Origin: an uncultured Prevotellaceae bacterium
Lineage (GTDB): Bacteria > Bacteroidota > Bacteroidia > Bacteroidales > Muribaculaceae
Assembly: GCA_900318865.1 (NCBI GenBank)
Contig: ONMF01000005.1
Span: 62,001 to 126,000, forward strand
Length of the DNA: 64,000 nt
Direction of reading: 5' to 3'
Shown here in pieces: positions 17,142 to 26,421 of the stretch (position 1 is its first letter; every line of letters begins with the position of its first letter). Both the position numbers and the translations under genes were made by a program. A model generated the notes under the pieces. It searched no databases, was not told where the DNA came from, and was given only the letters and a program-made list of their open reading frames with translations.

Positions 17142-19157
17142 TTATTTCACCACTTTCACGGCCTTCTTGCTGCCGTCCTTCATGGTGGTGACCTGGATGT
17201 TCACACCGCTGAACGGAGTGGCGCTCACCTGGCCGGCCAGGTTCACATAGTGCACGCTGGCGGCGCGGTCGGCGTTCAGGTCGGCCACGGCGGTAACATC
17301 ATTCTTGATGACAACAATCTGCAGGTTGTCATCGGCCGAGATTTTCTTGGGAGCTCCGCTGCCCTCGTTGTTGATGGCGATGAGCTGGATGGTGTAGTTG
17401 CCGGCTTCGGCCAGACGGAAGTTGGCCCCCGGGCTCACCAGGTCGATGGGAGCGCTGAGCAGCTCTTCAGTCACCAGGAAGAAGTTGTTCTCGTACTCGT
17501 CCACGCCGCCGAACCACTTCATGCCCTGAGCGGCCTCCTCGGCCTCGTCGTCGGGCGTGGCAATCTTGAACTCAAGCGCTTCGGCCTCGCCTACCGCGTC
17601 GAAGGTGGCCGAGAGGATGCCCTCCTCGTTCTTTTCAAGCTTCAGTGCATCGGCCACACTCCACTCGTTGAATGCGCCCACCACGAAGAAGTCGATATCA
17701 GTGGTGAACAGTGTGCTCTCACTCCAATCGGTATTCTTGTCGCCTTCCTCGTTATAAGCCATCACTTGTACCTCATACTCAGTCGCGGGAGTCAAGCCCT
17801 CGATAGTGTAAGGATTATCGGCGCCTTCAATCACAATCCAGTCTTGCTGCTCGAGAGCGTCGGGCACAGCGACCTTAATGTCGCTAACAAAGATGCTGAA
17901 CTTGTCGCTCACGCCATAGTGGCGGAATGCAACAGCAACAGCGCCCTTGTAGTCACCCAGCTTGCCGGCCAGGTCGAAGCTTTTTTCCTCAGCATCACCA
18001 CCCGGGATGATGACACCGTCAGAAATCTCGACGAAGTCATCAGTCGATTCCCAATCGGCAGGTGCTACGTAAACAGCAATCTGATCGGGATAATTGGAGC
18101 TATAGTTCCAAGTCTTGAACGTCAAGGTGCCCTGCCCCACCTCGGGAGTAATCAGCCAGTTATCGGGGCTGAGGGCTGTGTATGTATCGTAGCTCCAGCT
18201 CTCGCTGTAGAAGGCGAGGTTATATTCATCGTCATCGGCATATGTCACCCCCCAATTATTACCATCGCCATCGGCATCAATAACCATGAAATTTGAAGTT
18301 ACGCTCAGGTAGTTATCAATGTTCATGCTGAAATCGGCATTCAACCGGGTGGGATCGATGTAGGGACGATAGCGCAGGTCCCATGAGCCGTTGTGGTCGC
18401 CGGGAACCCAAGCGATGGTGGCAGCTGTGGAGGCAGGATCGGCGGTCAGACTGGTGGGCAAAGTGGGTTCGGGAGTCACCACAAAGCTCGGATCGAAAGA
18501 GATGTCGTCAATGTTCAGCATGAACATGTCACTCACGTTGTGGTGAACGATAGCGAATTGACCTGTCTGGCCCGCATAGGCGCTGAGGTCAAATTCGTAG
18601 AGTGCGTATTCACTGGTGGCAGTCTCGTCGGCACCAACCTGAGTGGCAACACCGCCAATGATAACATATACGCCAAACTTCTCGGCACTGTAGGTGGCGT
18701 CCTGACCTACAGCATAGAACGACAGGCCACCGCCCAGGGTTACCTCGGGTGAAATCAGCCAGTTGTCGGGGCTGAGGGGAACACCCGTATCGTTATCATA
18801 GCTTGCCGAAGAAATCAAGCCTTCTCCACCGTGAGCAGTCATCCGGCCTGTCGTAAGACCGGCGTTGTTGTAATACTCCCAGTTGAAGCCGTCACCATCC
18901 TTATCGTCAAGAGAGAACTGAGCAAACTGATCAGCGTTTTCAAAATCCCAAACAAGCGCTTCGCCGGCTTTGCGGGGGGCCTGAAGCATGGATGCGTTAA
19001 CCTTAACGTCTATAGCCTGTGGAACCAGACCATTGGCGCGGGTCACATACAGGGTCGTCGACTTGGTAGTCGGCAACTTTTTAAAAGTAGCCACAAATGC
19101 ACTGGCCGAAAATGCCAGTGAAGCAACTAATGCTAAAATAGTAAATCTTGTTTTCAT
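17142..19157 (-). CDS. Secreted choice-of-anchor J / FN3 protein, paralog 2
   Basis: Exported 671-residue protein. Signal peptide MKTRFTILALVASLAFSASA. Two choice-of-anchor J modules in tandem, about residues 68-205 (DKDGDGFNWEYYNN, SPDNWLISPEV, MLNIDDISFDP) and 255-400 (IDADGDGNNWG, SPDNWLITPEV), are split by an FN3-like strand set. After these come the same SusE/F-like module (FFVVGAFNEWSVADALKLEK) and sorting-like tail (GSKKAVKVVK) as in paralog 1. So the N-terminal halves differ while the C-terminal quarter is almost identical. Likely surface binding or adhesion; ligand unknown. Confidence 0.8.
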   Translation of the reverse strand: MKTRFTILALVASLAFSASAFVATFKKLPTTKSTTLYVTRANGLVPQAIDVKVNASMLQAPRKAGEALVWDFENADQFAQFSLDDKDGDGFNWEYYNNAGLTTGRMTAHGGEGLISSASYDNDTGVPLSPDNWLISPEVTLGGGLSFYAVGQDATYSAEKFGVYVIIGGVATQVGADETATSEYALYEFDLSAYAGQTGQFAIVHHNVSDMFMLNIDDISFDPSFVVTPEPTLPTSLTADPASTAATIAWVPGDHNGSWDLRYRPYIDPTRLNADFSMNIDNYLSVTSNFMVIDADGDGNNWGVTYADDDEYNLAFYSESWSYDTYTALSPDNWLITPEVGQGTLTFKTWNYSSNYPDQIAVYVAPADWESTDDFVEISDGVIIPGGDAEEKSFDLAGKLGDYKGAVAVAFRHYGVSDKFSIFVSDIKVAVPDALEQQDWIVIEGADNPYTIEGLTPATEYEVQVMAYNEEGDKNTDWSESTLFTTDIDFFVVGAFNEWSVADALKLEKNEEGILSATFDAVGEAEALEFKIATPDDEAEEAAQGMKWFGGVDEYENNFFLVTEELLSAPIDLVSPGANFRLAEAGNYTIQLIAINNEGSGAPKKISADDNLQIVVIKNDVTAVADLNADRAASVHYVNLAGQVSATPFSGVNIQVTTMKDGSKKAVKVVK

Positions 19158-19373
19158 AATATAAACACTTTAAATTAGTAATAAAAGGATTGATATGTTT
19201 GTGTCTTCAATTTGGGCTTTACTGATAAACCTCACTTGAAACAATAGGGAATACATTAAAATTTATTGCAAATTTAAGTAAAATAATGAATATTTCAAAC
19301 TTTTTTCATAAAAAAATCTATATTTGTTAGCAAAACCACACAATCGACACCACCACGCCATGCAAGGACAGCC

Positions 19374-19460
19374 TCGATTAGCCCTGGGCAACGCCCTGAA
19401 TTATGGGCTGAATACCCCTTCAGGGCGAGCATTGTCCCGCCCTCACCTTTCAGAGGCCGA
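19374..19460. repeat. Short GC-rich palindromic element
   Basis: The 19158-19589 gap has an AT-rich upstream part and this GC-rich island. The island holds the inverted repeat CGCCCTGAA (19392-19400) / TTCAGGGCG (19419-19427) and the phrase CCTGGGCAACGCCCTGAA. I recall similar phrases scattered in gut Bacteroidetes genomes. A 37-codon frame (19360-19473) crosses it but has nothing to support it as a gene. Confidence 0.4.
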
Positions 19461-19513
19461 GTTTAAAGCATAGATTTCATCGAACTTACGTCTTTTTCAG
19501 GGGTGCAGAAGGC

Positions 19514-19562
19514 AAAAAGGGAGAAAATCGCCCTGCTGCATAACGCAATGACGATTTTCTCC
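19514..19562 (-). terminator. Terminator of the TMEM43-like gene
   Basis: GGAGAAAATCG (19520-19530) and CGATTTTCTCC (19552-19562) form an 11-bp perfect stem. On the minus strand it is followed by CCTTTTTGCC. Confidence 0.65.
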
Positions 19563-19589
19563 ACTTTTGGTTTATTGACCAGACTCGCC

Positions 19590-21158
19590 TTACTCGGGAA
19601 TCTCGGGATTCTGACCGGGCTGTTGCGGCTGCTGGTACTGCTGCGGCTGCTGGTACTGTTGCGGCTGCTGGTACTGCTGCGGCTGCTGGTACTGCTGCGG
19701 CTGCTGGTACTGCTGCGGCTGCTGGTACTGCTGCGGCTGCTGGTATTGCTGCGGCTGCTGGTACTGCTGCGGCTGCTGGTACTGCTGCGGTTGCTCAGGT
19801 GCCTGGAAAGGCTGACCACCCTGAGGACCTTGTGGGCCTTGTGGGCCTTGTGGGCCTTGAGCATCGACGGGGGCGGGCTGCAGCTCAGGCTTCTTGTTCT
19901 TGCCACGCATCACAAGCCAGCCAATGAGCGCACCCGCAACGACAAGCAGGATGATTCCCGTGAGCGGACGGTAGAACAGCCATGCGATGCCAATCACGAT
20001 GAGCGACCAGGCAAGACCCAGCACCCAGCAGATGATGCCCACACCGAAGTTCATGATCGATGCCAGGAACGGCACCACCTTGAGCAGCGTGGTCAGGATG
20101 CCGAAGATGCCCTTCAGGCCACCCACCACCAGCAGGATGCCCAGCAGGCGCAGGGCCCACTTGATCATGTCGTTCTCGTCGTGTGCGCTCTGGTACATCT
20201 CGTCGGCACTCTTGGTGCCCATCTCCAGGCGCGAGAACTTCTTGCCGTTCTTGGCCACATACTCCGAGAAGGTGTCGCCCTGCACGCGGCCCAGAATCGA
20301 CACCACAGCGGGGTCAACACGGGTGAAGGTGATGCGCACGTCGCCAATCTGGGTGGCCGTGGGGTCGCCATAGTACACCATGTTGCCATCCACCAGGTAG
20401 TCCTTGTACTGGACCGGTCCGCCCATCGTCTCGGCCTGCTGCTGAGCCAGGATGCGGCCATCGGCTGCGTCCTCGGCCTCGTCGAGTGCCATCTGGCTTG
20501 CGGCACTGTCGACGGCGGCCGTGTCGGCCACCATCTCGTTATGCACGGTGGCGGTGTTGCCCGGCACCTGCACCATGGCAGGCTTGCTGCCGCTGATGCT
20601 GCGCACGAAGAAAGCGGGGAACTTGTAAGCGCCGAAGGTCACGTTCTCGGCATAGACGGTGCTGGCTTCCACCTCTTTTTTCACCGTGTTGCGTCCTTGA
20701 TAGGCAGGGTCGTGGAAGATGCCCGAGTTCACAGGACTCGACACCCATTTCTTCTCGTAGGTGTAGGTGTGGATGGTCTCCTCACCGCCGCCCAGCTTGT
20801 CGCGTTTCTCGGTCTTCTCATGCTCCACCCACTGGTAGTATTCTACCGAGCGGCGGATGTTGATAGCCACGCCACCCACGGGATAGTCGGGGTCGCTGAT
20901 TGAGTCGGTGGTCTCGGCCTTGGCTGTGGCATGGATGAGCTTGCCTTCCAGGTCGGGGTTCACTTTAGCCACGCTCTCCACAATCTCAGTGTTGGCCTGA
21001 GCCTCGTTGAGCATGTCGTCGGTCTTGACAGTACGGCCTTCGTTCCACCAGAGCAAGCATGTTCCGGCAATGAACATCAAGAAGCCGGTACCGATGCCTT
21101 TGAACGAATCTCCCACCCGCTGGCCATAACTGCGGGTCGTCACTGTTTGATAAGCCAT
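19590..21158 (-). CDS. TMEM43-family membrane protein with a Pro/Gln/Tyr repeat tail
   Basis: Bacterial relative of eukaryotic TMEM43 (LUMA), an integral membrane family of unclear role. One helix lies near residues 20-38 (GIGTGFLMFIAGTCLLWW, then NEGR, a family mark). A long extracytoplasmic part follows (about 40-340), then three or four helices (about 345-445). The cytosol-facing tail is odd: GPQ repeats (four collagen-like triplets), then about nine PQQYQQ units encoded by an 18-bp tandem DNA repeat (19620-19795). The repeat units are almost identical at DNA level, so copy number may vary between strains. Single-gene unit with its own terminator. Confidence 0.82.
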   Translation of the reverse strand: MAYQTVTTRSYGQRVGDSFKGIGTGFLMFIAGTCLLWWNEGRTVKTDDMLNEAQANTEIVESVAKVNPDLEGKLIHATAKAETTDSISDPDYPVGGVAINIRRSVEYYQWVEHEKTEKRDKLGGGEETIHTYTYEKKWVSSPVNSGIFHDPAYQGRNTVKKEVEASTVYAENVTFGAYKFPAFFVRSISGSKPAMVQVPGNTATVHNEMVADTAAVDSAASQMALDEAEDAADGRILAQQQAETMGGPVQYKDYLVDGNMVYYGDPTATQIGDVRITFTRVDPAVVSILGRVQGDTFSEYVAKNGKKFSRLEMGTKSADEMYQSAHDENDMIKWALRLLGILLVVGGLKGIFGILTTLLKVVPFLASIMNFGVGIICWVLGLAWSLIVIGIAWLFYRPLTGIILLVVAGALIGWLVMRGKNKKPELQPAPVDAQGPQGPQGPQGPQGGQPFQAPEQPQQYQQPQQYQQPQQYQQPQQYQQPQQYQQPQQYQQPQQYQQPQQYQQPQQYQQPQQPGQNPEIPE

Positions 21159-21243
21159 AGAATTAAAAAATTGGGTTAATAATTGATTATTTTCTATTTA
21201 TTTCTTGTTTCGCACAAATTGAATCAAACCTGCTACTGAGGTT

Positions 21244-22371
21244 TCAATCCAAGCCCCAGTAGAGATACTGGTCGATGACCGATATCATGGCTTTCCCCAC
21301 CTCGCGCCACACACAGTAGTGGGTGCCCTCCATGCTATTATAGCGCACGTAGAGCTCCAGCCCCATGGGGCCGTCCATGATGGCCATGATTTCGGGCAGG
21401 TGCTCGTCGTACAGGTCGTCGACCGAGGAATTATAATACGTTTCCTCCCCGCTCTCCAGATAGCCCTCGATGATGACGAACGACGCCACCTCGCCATCGA
21501 CCAGGCACACCAGCGCCGAGCACACGTTCTCGTTGCGGGTGTCGAAGGTCACGAAATAGAACTCACGCACACCGCCCTCGGTGGGACAGGTGGCCAGCCA
21601 CTGGCTGCGCATCACCTGACGCCCGAAAAAGCGCTGCACAGCCTGACGCCGCGCCGCGTCGATGTGCACGATGGGCTCGGGGCTCTTCCAGCGTGAATAT
21701 TGCTGCGGGATGTGGGTAGTGAGGAACTCATCGGTGACAATGACCGACATGATTTCTTCATTTTTATAGCCGCGGAACATTTTCTTGCTCACCGACGGGT
21801 CGGCCAGCTTGAAGAACAGATAGTGGCACATCGTCTGTGCCTCGTCGACGCTCAGCTCCGACTTGACCATCTTCACGCGGTTCACATGGGGTTTGAACAC
21901 CATCTGGGTGTAGCTCGACAGCGGGCAGATGTCGTCGTTGTCCTCCCCTTCCACCTTGACGATATACTCGTTTTTCTGCACGTCGGCCGCGGCCATGAGC
22001 GGCACTTGCGACAGCGTGTAGTCGGGCATCGGAATCACCTCGGTCATGTAGTGAATGGGCATGAAGCCCATGGTTTGCTTGATGGTGGACACCATGTCGC
22101 CGGTCACGGCAATGGAAGCCATGTCACGGCCCACCGAATAGGCGCGGTGCACCTCTCCGCCCAGCGATTCCAGCACCAGGTCGTCCACCTCGTCACCGTC
22201 GAGGTCGGTCAAGACATAGCCGGTCATCAGCGGGTCGCCCACGTCAATGGGACTGAGCAGTCCGGGAAGCGCTTCATAGACCACACGCTTCTGCTCGTTG
22301 GTGAGTGCACTGGCCGTGAGCCACACCATGATTGCCGTGACGGTCATCACATAACGTAAAGATACTTTCAT
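21244..22371 (-). CDS. Secreted protein of unknown function (paralog of 1012-1860)
   Basis: 375 residues with a signal peptide (MKVSLRYVMTVTAIMVWLTASA). The first third is private to this copy and includes the phrase LTDLDGDEVDDLVLESLGG, which looks like an FG-GAP or EF-hand-like calcium loop. The rest matches the 282-residue protein at 1012-1860: MFRGYKNEE, DEFLTTHIPQQYSRWK, MRSQWLATCP, LPEIMAIMDGPMGLELYVR. A -7 box TACTTTTG lies at 22404-22397. Function not assignable. Confidence 0.8.
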   Translation of the reverse strand: MKVSLRYVMTVTAIMVWLTASALTNEQKRVVYEALPGLLSPIDVGDPLMTGYVLTDLDGDEVDDLVLESLGGEVHRAYSVGRDMASIAVTGDMVSTIKQTMGFMPIHYMTEVIPMPDYTLSQVPLMAAADVQKNEYIVKVEGEDNDDICPLSSYTQMVFKPHVNRVKMVKSELSVDEAQTMCHYLFFKLADPSVSKKMFRGYKNEEIMSVIVTDEFLTTHIPQQYSRWKSPEPIVHIDAARRQAVQRFFGRQVMRSQWLATCPTEGGVREFYFVTFDTRNENVCSALVCLVDGEVASFVIIEGYLESGEETYYNSSVDDLYDEHLPEIMAIMDGPMGLELYVRYNSMEGTHYCVWREVGKAMISVIDQYLYWGLD

Positions 22372-22396
22372 AGCCGTTAGTCATTCTTTGTTTTTG

Positions 22397-22453
22397 CAAA
22401 AGTAGTGATTTCGTGCACCATCGCGTTAGGATATTTCTTACAAAATTTTGTAA
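22397..22453 (-). promoter_or_regulatory. Promoter region with a perfect 16-bp palindrome
   Basis: -7 box TACTTTTG (22404-22397). About 34 bases further up lies TTACAAAATTTTGTAA (22438-22453), a perfect palindrome placed where an activator or repressor could bind. It may also be chance in AT-rich DNA. Confidence 0.4.
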
Positions 22454-22557
22454 ATATCGTGCATTTTTATCACTTGCCATTTGCCGTTTTGTTACCAAAA
22501 ATATTTTTTACGCTCTGAAAACCAAGTCTTTGAGATGGCAAATTTCTCTGTCATCCG

Positions 22558-25425
22558 TCACGTCAACCGAGCACGGAACTGAGTGGGCGTGATGCCGTGG
22601 TGCTGCTTGAACATGCGCGAAAAGTGCGCCATGTCGTAAAATCCGCAGCGCTCGGCCACCTCGCCGATGGGCATCTCGGCGTCTTCCTCGAGCAGGTGCT
22701 TGGCCTTGCTCATGCGCACCTGGTTCACATAGGACATCGTGTTCAGGCCGGTGAGGGCCAGCACCTTGCGGCGCAGTTGCGACGTGCTCATGTTCATGCC
22801 CGAGGCGATGCGGTCGATGTCGATGCGGTTTCGGCTACTGCCCTCTATTTCGCGATTCACGATGTCGATGAGATGGTCCAGGAACTTGCGGTCACCGCCG
22901 GTGAAAGGCTCGTTGGGATTATAGTCGCTGTCGGTGTAGTCTTGCGCAAACATGGAACGCAGCATGCGCCGCTGCTCCAGCAATTTATCGATGCGGATGC
23001 GCAATTCATCGGCATTGAACGGCTTGAGCAGATAGGCATCGGCACCGGCTGCGATGCCGGCGATGCGGTCGGCCTCGGTGGCACGGGCGGTGACCACAAT
23101 GATGGGGATGTGGCACAGCAGGGCGCTGGCACGCACCTGCCGGCACAGTTCGTAGCCGTCCATCTCGGGCATCATCAGGTCGGTGACTATCAGGTCGGGC
23201 ACGGTGTCGGTGGCTTTGCTCAGTGCCTCGCAGCCGTTTGCTGCAAACTGGATGGAGTACTGGCCACGCAGCTGCTGGCCGATGTAGGAAGCCACGTCGG
23301 CATGGTCCTCCACAATCAAGATGGACGGACGCGCGTCGTCGGCCTTCTCATCATCGCCGAGGGCGGGCTCCACCGCTTCTTCGGGCACCGGTGGCGGCGA
23401 CAACTGATATTTGTCCACATCGACTGCCTTGAGCATTTCGGTGCCATGCTTCATGGGCAGATGTAACTCGAAAACAGTCCCCTCGCCGGGACTGCTGTGC
23501 ACCTCCATGTCGCCGTCCATGGCCATCACCATCTGGCGCACCAGCGACAGTCCCACACCCGAGCCCACGTCGATGCGCGGCGTGCGCTTGCTCTGGTAGA
23601 ACGTCTCGAACACATGTGGCAGGTCCACCTTGTCGATGCCGGTGCCGGTATCGGCCACGGTGATGTGCATCTTGCCGGCATCGGCACGCATGGTCACATA
23701 GATTTGGCCATACGACGGGGTGAATTTCACCGAGTTGGATATCAAATTGTTGATTACGCGCTGCACATAGTGGGGCACAAAATCCATGGTCACCGACGGC
23801 TCGCGGGCCGCAAAGGTGATGTCGATGCGCTTGGCGTGACACATTTCCTGATAGCTGTTCACAATCATGCCCACAAAGGCCACAATGTCGCCGCTGCGCC
23901 AGTCGGGGGTTCCCACGGCGCTCTGCACCTTGCTGATGTCGAGCAACTGGTTCACCAGGTCGAGCAGATTGCCGCCCTGCCGCGCGATGCTCTGGGCATG
24001 CGAGCGCACGGTCTTGGGCTCGACCACATCGGCGGCGCTCAGTTCTTGGGCAAGCCCCATGATGATGGTGAGCGGTGTGCGGAACTCATGGGTGACATTG
24101 GTGAAGAAACTGGAGCGGGTCTCCTCCATTTGGGTCATGAGTTGCTGATGCTTTGAGCGCATCCGCAGCGAGTAGACCAGGAAACCGATGGCGCCGGCGG
24201 CCATCAGCAGCAACAGCAGACCCACGAGCAGCAGCATGTTTTTGAAGTGCCGCTCGGAGTCGTAAAGGCGGTTGATGCTGTCGATTTCTTCTTGGCGGCG
24301 GTTCTGCTCATACTTCACGCGCAGGTTGTGCAGGTGGTTCACTTTCTGGGAGTTAACCAGGCTGTCCTGAAACTGCTGGCTGCGGATGAAATAGTCCAGA
24401 GCCTGCTGAATGTTGCCCTGGCGGCGCGCTATCTGGTAGTTCAGGTCGTTCACGGCGGCCAAATGCTCGAGCGAGTGGATTTGCGTGGCGATGGAGTCGG
24501 CCTGCGTCACATAGCGGCGCGCTTGCTGCAGGTCGCCACGCTTGATGTGCACATGCGCCAGGGCCTGGCACACCTCCAGCCAGTGCCAGTGGTCGTCGGT
24601 GCCTTGCATCAGGCCATAGGCTATGTCGTACTCGGCCACGGCCTTCTCGAGGTCGCCGGCCTTCTCATAGAGGTTGCCAAAATGCGTGTGGCACAGCGAC
24701 TTTCCAAGCTCGCTGCCGGCAGCGGTGTTGAATTCCAAAGACTTTTGATAGTAGTACCAGGCCGAGTCCATGCGCTCACGGCTTTCCATGATTGCGCCCA
24801 GATTGGCATAGTTGATGGCCTGCCCCAGCTCGCTGCCCAGCGAGCGCTCGCCCTCGAGGGCCGCACGCAGCACACTGTCGGCCGCGGCATAGTTCTCCAT
24901 GGTCATGTAGAGGTTGCCCAGGCCATTGAGCGACACCACGCGGTTCTTGCGGGCCGCCTCGCTGGTCTTGTCGCTGTAAAGCTCGCAGCAATTCAGGGCG
25001 CGATAGTGGCAGGTGGCCGCCTCGTCAAGGATTCCCAGCCGCCGGTAGTCGGTGCCCAGATTGTTGAGAGCGCGCACAGCCTCGATGGTGTCGGCCAGCT
25101 CCCAGGCCAGCCGCAAGCTGCTGTTGTGGGCGGCGATGGCTTCATCGAAACGGGAGTGGTGGCGATAGTTTTTTCCCAGGTAATTATAGGCAACCATGGC
25201 TGCCAGCTTGTCGCCTTGGTGCTCATAGTCATGAGCCAGCACGGCCAGCGAGTCGGTGTGGTTGATGCCTCGCAGCACGCTGTCGACGCTTGCTTTCCGG
25301 GCTTCGGAAGCCGTTGTGGACGACGTGCCGCGGCAGGCAACGGCCACAAGCACCATCAGCCCGCACACAAGCAACGGCCACACCCTGCGGTGCAGCCCGA
25401 TGTGTCCTTTATTTGCATGCTTCAT
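22558..25425 (-). CDS. Hybrid two-component sensor: TPR, histidine kinase, receiver, AraC regulator
   Basis: One-protein signalling chain of about 955 residues. The N-terminus is a signal-like segment ending LVAVAC (possible lipobox or anchor). Tetratricopeptide repeats (about 45-390) form the sensor, with no two-component propeller. A membrane helix lies near 400-425 (MLLLVGLLLLLMAAGAIGFL). The kinase has the H-box THEFRTP (about 447), the N-box NLISNSVKFTP, DTGTGI and GSGVGLSLV. The receiver has the phospho-Asp in VTDLMMPEMDG and Lys in LLKPF. An AraC HTH pair closes the protein. ATG codons exist at 25437, 25431 and 25425; the promoter box ends at 25439, so 25425 is preferred. The TPR sensor type suggests a carbon, starvation or envelope cue, which cannot be named. 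Confidence 0.92.
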   Translation of the reverse strand: MKHANKGHIGLHRRVWPLLVCGLMVLVAVACRGTSSTTASEARKASVDSVLRGINHTDSLAVLAHDYEHQGDKLAAMVAYNYLGKNYRHHSRFDEAIAAHNSSLRLAWELADTIEAVRALNNLGTDYRRLGILDEAATCHYRALNCCELYSDKTSEAARKNRVVSLNGLGNLYMTMENYAAADSVLRAALEGERSLGSELGQAINYANLGAIMESRERMDSAWYYYQKSLEFNTAAGSELGKSLCHTHFGNLYEKAGDLEKAVAEYDIAYGLMQGTDDHWHWLEVCQALAHVHIKRGDLQQARRYVTQADSIATQIHSLEHLAAVNDLNYQIARRQGNIQQALDYFIRSQQFQDSLVNSQKVNHLHNLRVKYEQNRRQEEIDSINRLYDSERHFKNMLLLVGLLLLLMAAGAIGFLVYSLRMRSKHQQLMTQMEETRSSFFTNVTHEFRTPLTIIMGLAQELSAADVVEPKTVRSHAQSIARQGGNLLDLVNQLLDISKVQSAVGTPDWRSGDIVAFVGMIVNSYQEMCHAKRIDITFAAREPSVTMDFVPHYVQRVINNLISNSVKFTPSYGQIYVTMRADAGKMHITVADTGTGIDKVDLPHVFETFYQSKRTPRIDVGSGVGLSLVRQMVMAMDGDMEVHSSPGEGTVFELHLPMKHGTEMLKAVDVDKYQLSPPPVPEEAVEPALGDDEKADDARPSILIVEDHADVASYIGQQLRGQYSIQFAANGCEALSKATDTVPDLIVTDLMMPEMDGYELCRQVRASALLCHIPIIVVTARATEADRIAGIAAGADAYLLKPFNADELRIRIDKLLEQRRMLRSMFAQDYTDSDYNPNEPFTGGDRKFLDHLIDIVNREIEGSSRNRIDIDRIASGMNMSTSQLRRKVLALTGLNTMSYVNQVRMSKAKHLLEEDAEMPIGEVAERCGFYDMAHFSRMFKQHHGITPTQFRARLT

Positions 25426-25438
25426 GCACATCAGCACA

Positions 25439-25469
25439 CAAATTTAGGATTTTTTTTTATTTTTTGCAA
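25439..25469 (-). promoter_or_regulatory. Promoter of the hybrid sensor gene
   Basis: TTG (25469-25467), 20 bases, TAAATTTG (25446-25439). It nearly touches the coding region, implying an almost leaderless mRNA. Confidence 0.65.
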
Positions 25470-25505
25470 TAGTTTGAAAAAAAAATGCTCGCGCGGCAGC
25501 ACGCC

Positions 25506-26396
25506 TCACACATGGAAGGGGTTGGGAGTCTCGAAGTCGAGCAATTCACCGGTGACGGGGTGATGGAAGGCCAATTTGAAGGCATGAAGGCACATGCGCC
25601 CGCCGGGATTGTCCTGATGACCATATTTCCCGTCGCCCACCACAGGATGGCCTATGTCGGCCATGTGCACGCGGATTTGGTTCTTACGGCCAGTGAGCAG
25701 GCGCAATTCCAGCATCGAGCGGTCGCGGCCGGCCTGCAGCAAGCGCCATTGCGTCACAGCGTACTTGCCGCCATTGTCCACCGGGCTGCTCACCACCTTC
25801 ATGCTGGCCGTGTCCTTGAGCCAGCTCTCCACGCGGCCCTCGCCCTGCTCCATCAGGCCATGGACGACGGCCACATAACGGCGGTCGGTGACGGTGCGGT
25901 GCCAGTCGGCAGTGAGCTGCTGCTGGATTTCCACACTCTTGGCATAAATCATCAGCCCCGAGGTGCGGCAGTCAAGCCTGTGCACCACGTGGGCGGTGCA
26001 TCGCTGCCGCGTCTCGGCAAAATGGCGGTCGAGCAGTGATTTCATGTTCAGGCTGCCGGCCCCCACGCCCATCGACAGCACTCCGGCCCGCTTGTCGACC
26101 ACCACCAGCCACTCGTCCTCGTAGACGATGTCGTAGTGCGGACTGCGTGCGGCCGGACTTTGCGGCCCTCGCGAGATTTCCACCACCGCCTCGGGATGAA
26201 TGGCGAAATCGACGTGCGTCTGCCGCTTGCCATCCACTTTCACGCCACCATGCGAAAGTATCGACTTGGCCTTGTTGCGGCTGATACCGTCCAGGGCTTT
26301 CATCACAAATTCGAGTAGCGGAGCCTCTTCTCGGGCATGGAACACGAGGATTTTGTCGGTGGCGCGGGGCACCTTGTGGTTGTGGTTGCGTTTCAC
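25506..26396 (-). CDS. RluA-family pseudouridine synthase
   Basis: Converts uridine to pseudouridine in rRNA or tRNA. An S4 RNA-binding domain lies at about residues 25-75 (LEFVMKALDGISRNKAKSIL). The catalytic motif with the essential Asp is VHRLDCRTSGLMIYAKS near 138. Late motifs LLTGRKNQIRVHMADIGHPVVGD and GRMCLHAFKL match the family. Which RluA-type position it modifies cannot be told. It lies 25 bases after dnaJ in the same direction. Confidence 0.9.
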   Translation of the reverse strand: MKRNHNHKVPRATDKILVFHAREEAPLLEFVMKALDGISRNKAKSILSHGGVKVDGKRQTHVDFAIHPEAVVEISRGPQSPAARSPHYDIVYEDEWLVVVDKRAGVLSMGVGAGSLNMKSLLDRHFAETRQRCTAHVVHRLDCRTSGLMIYAKSVEIQQQLTADWHRTVTDRRYVAVVHGLMEQGEGRVESWLKDTASMKVVSSPVDNGGKYAVTQWRLLQAGRDRSMLELRLLTGRKNQIRVHMADIGHPVVGDGKYGHQDNPGGRMCLHAFKLAFHHPVTGELLDFETPNPFHV

Positions 26397-26421
26397 GGGG
26401 CTGGGGCTGTGAGGGTTATTG

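Noticed and set aside
19360..19473. 37-codon frame in the gap before the TMEM43-like gene
   Set aside because: Crosses a GC-rich palindromic element and has no supporting signal.
19620..19795. Regular repeat considered as a CRISPR array
   Set aside because: It is an 18-bp tandem coding repeat without spacers, inside the TMEM43-like gene.
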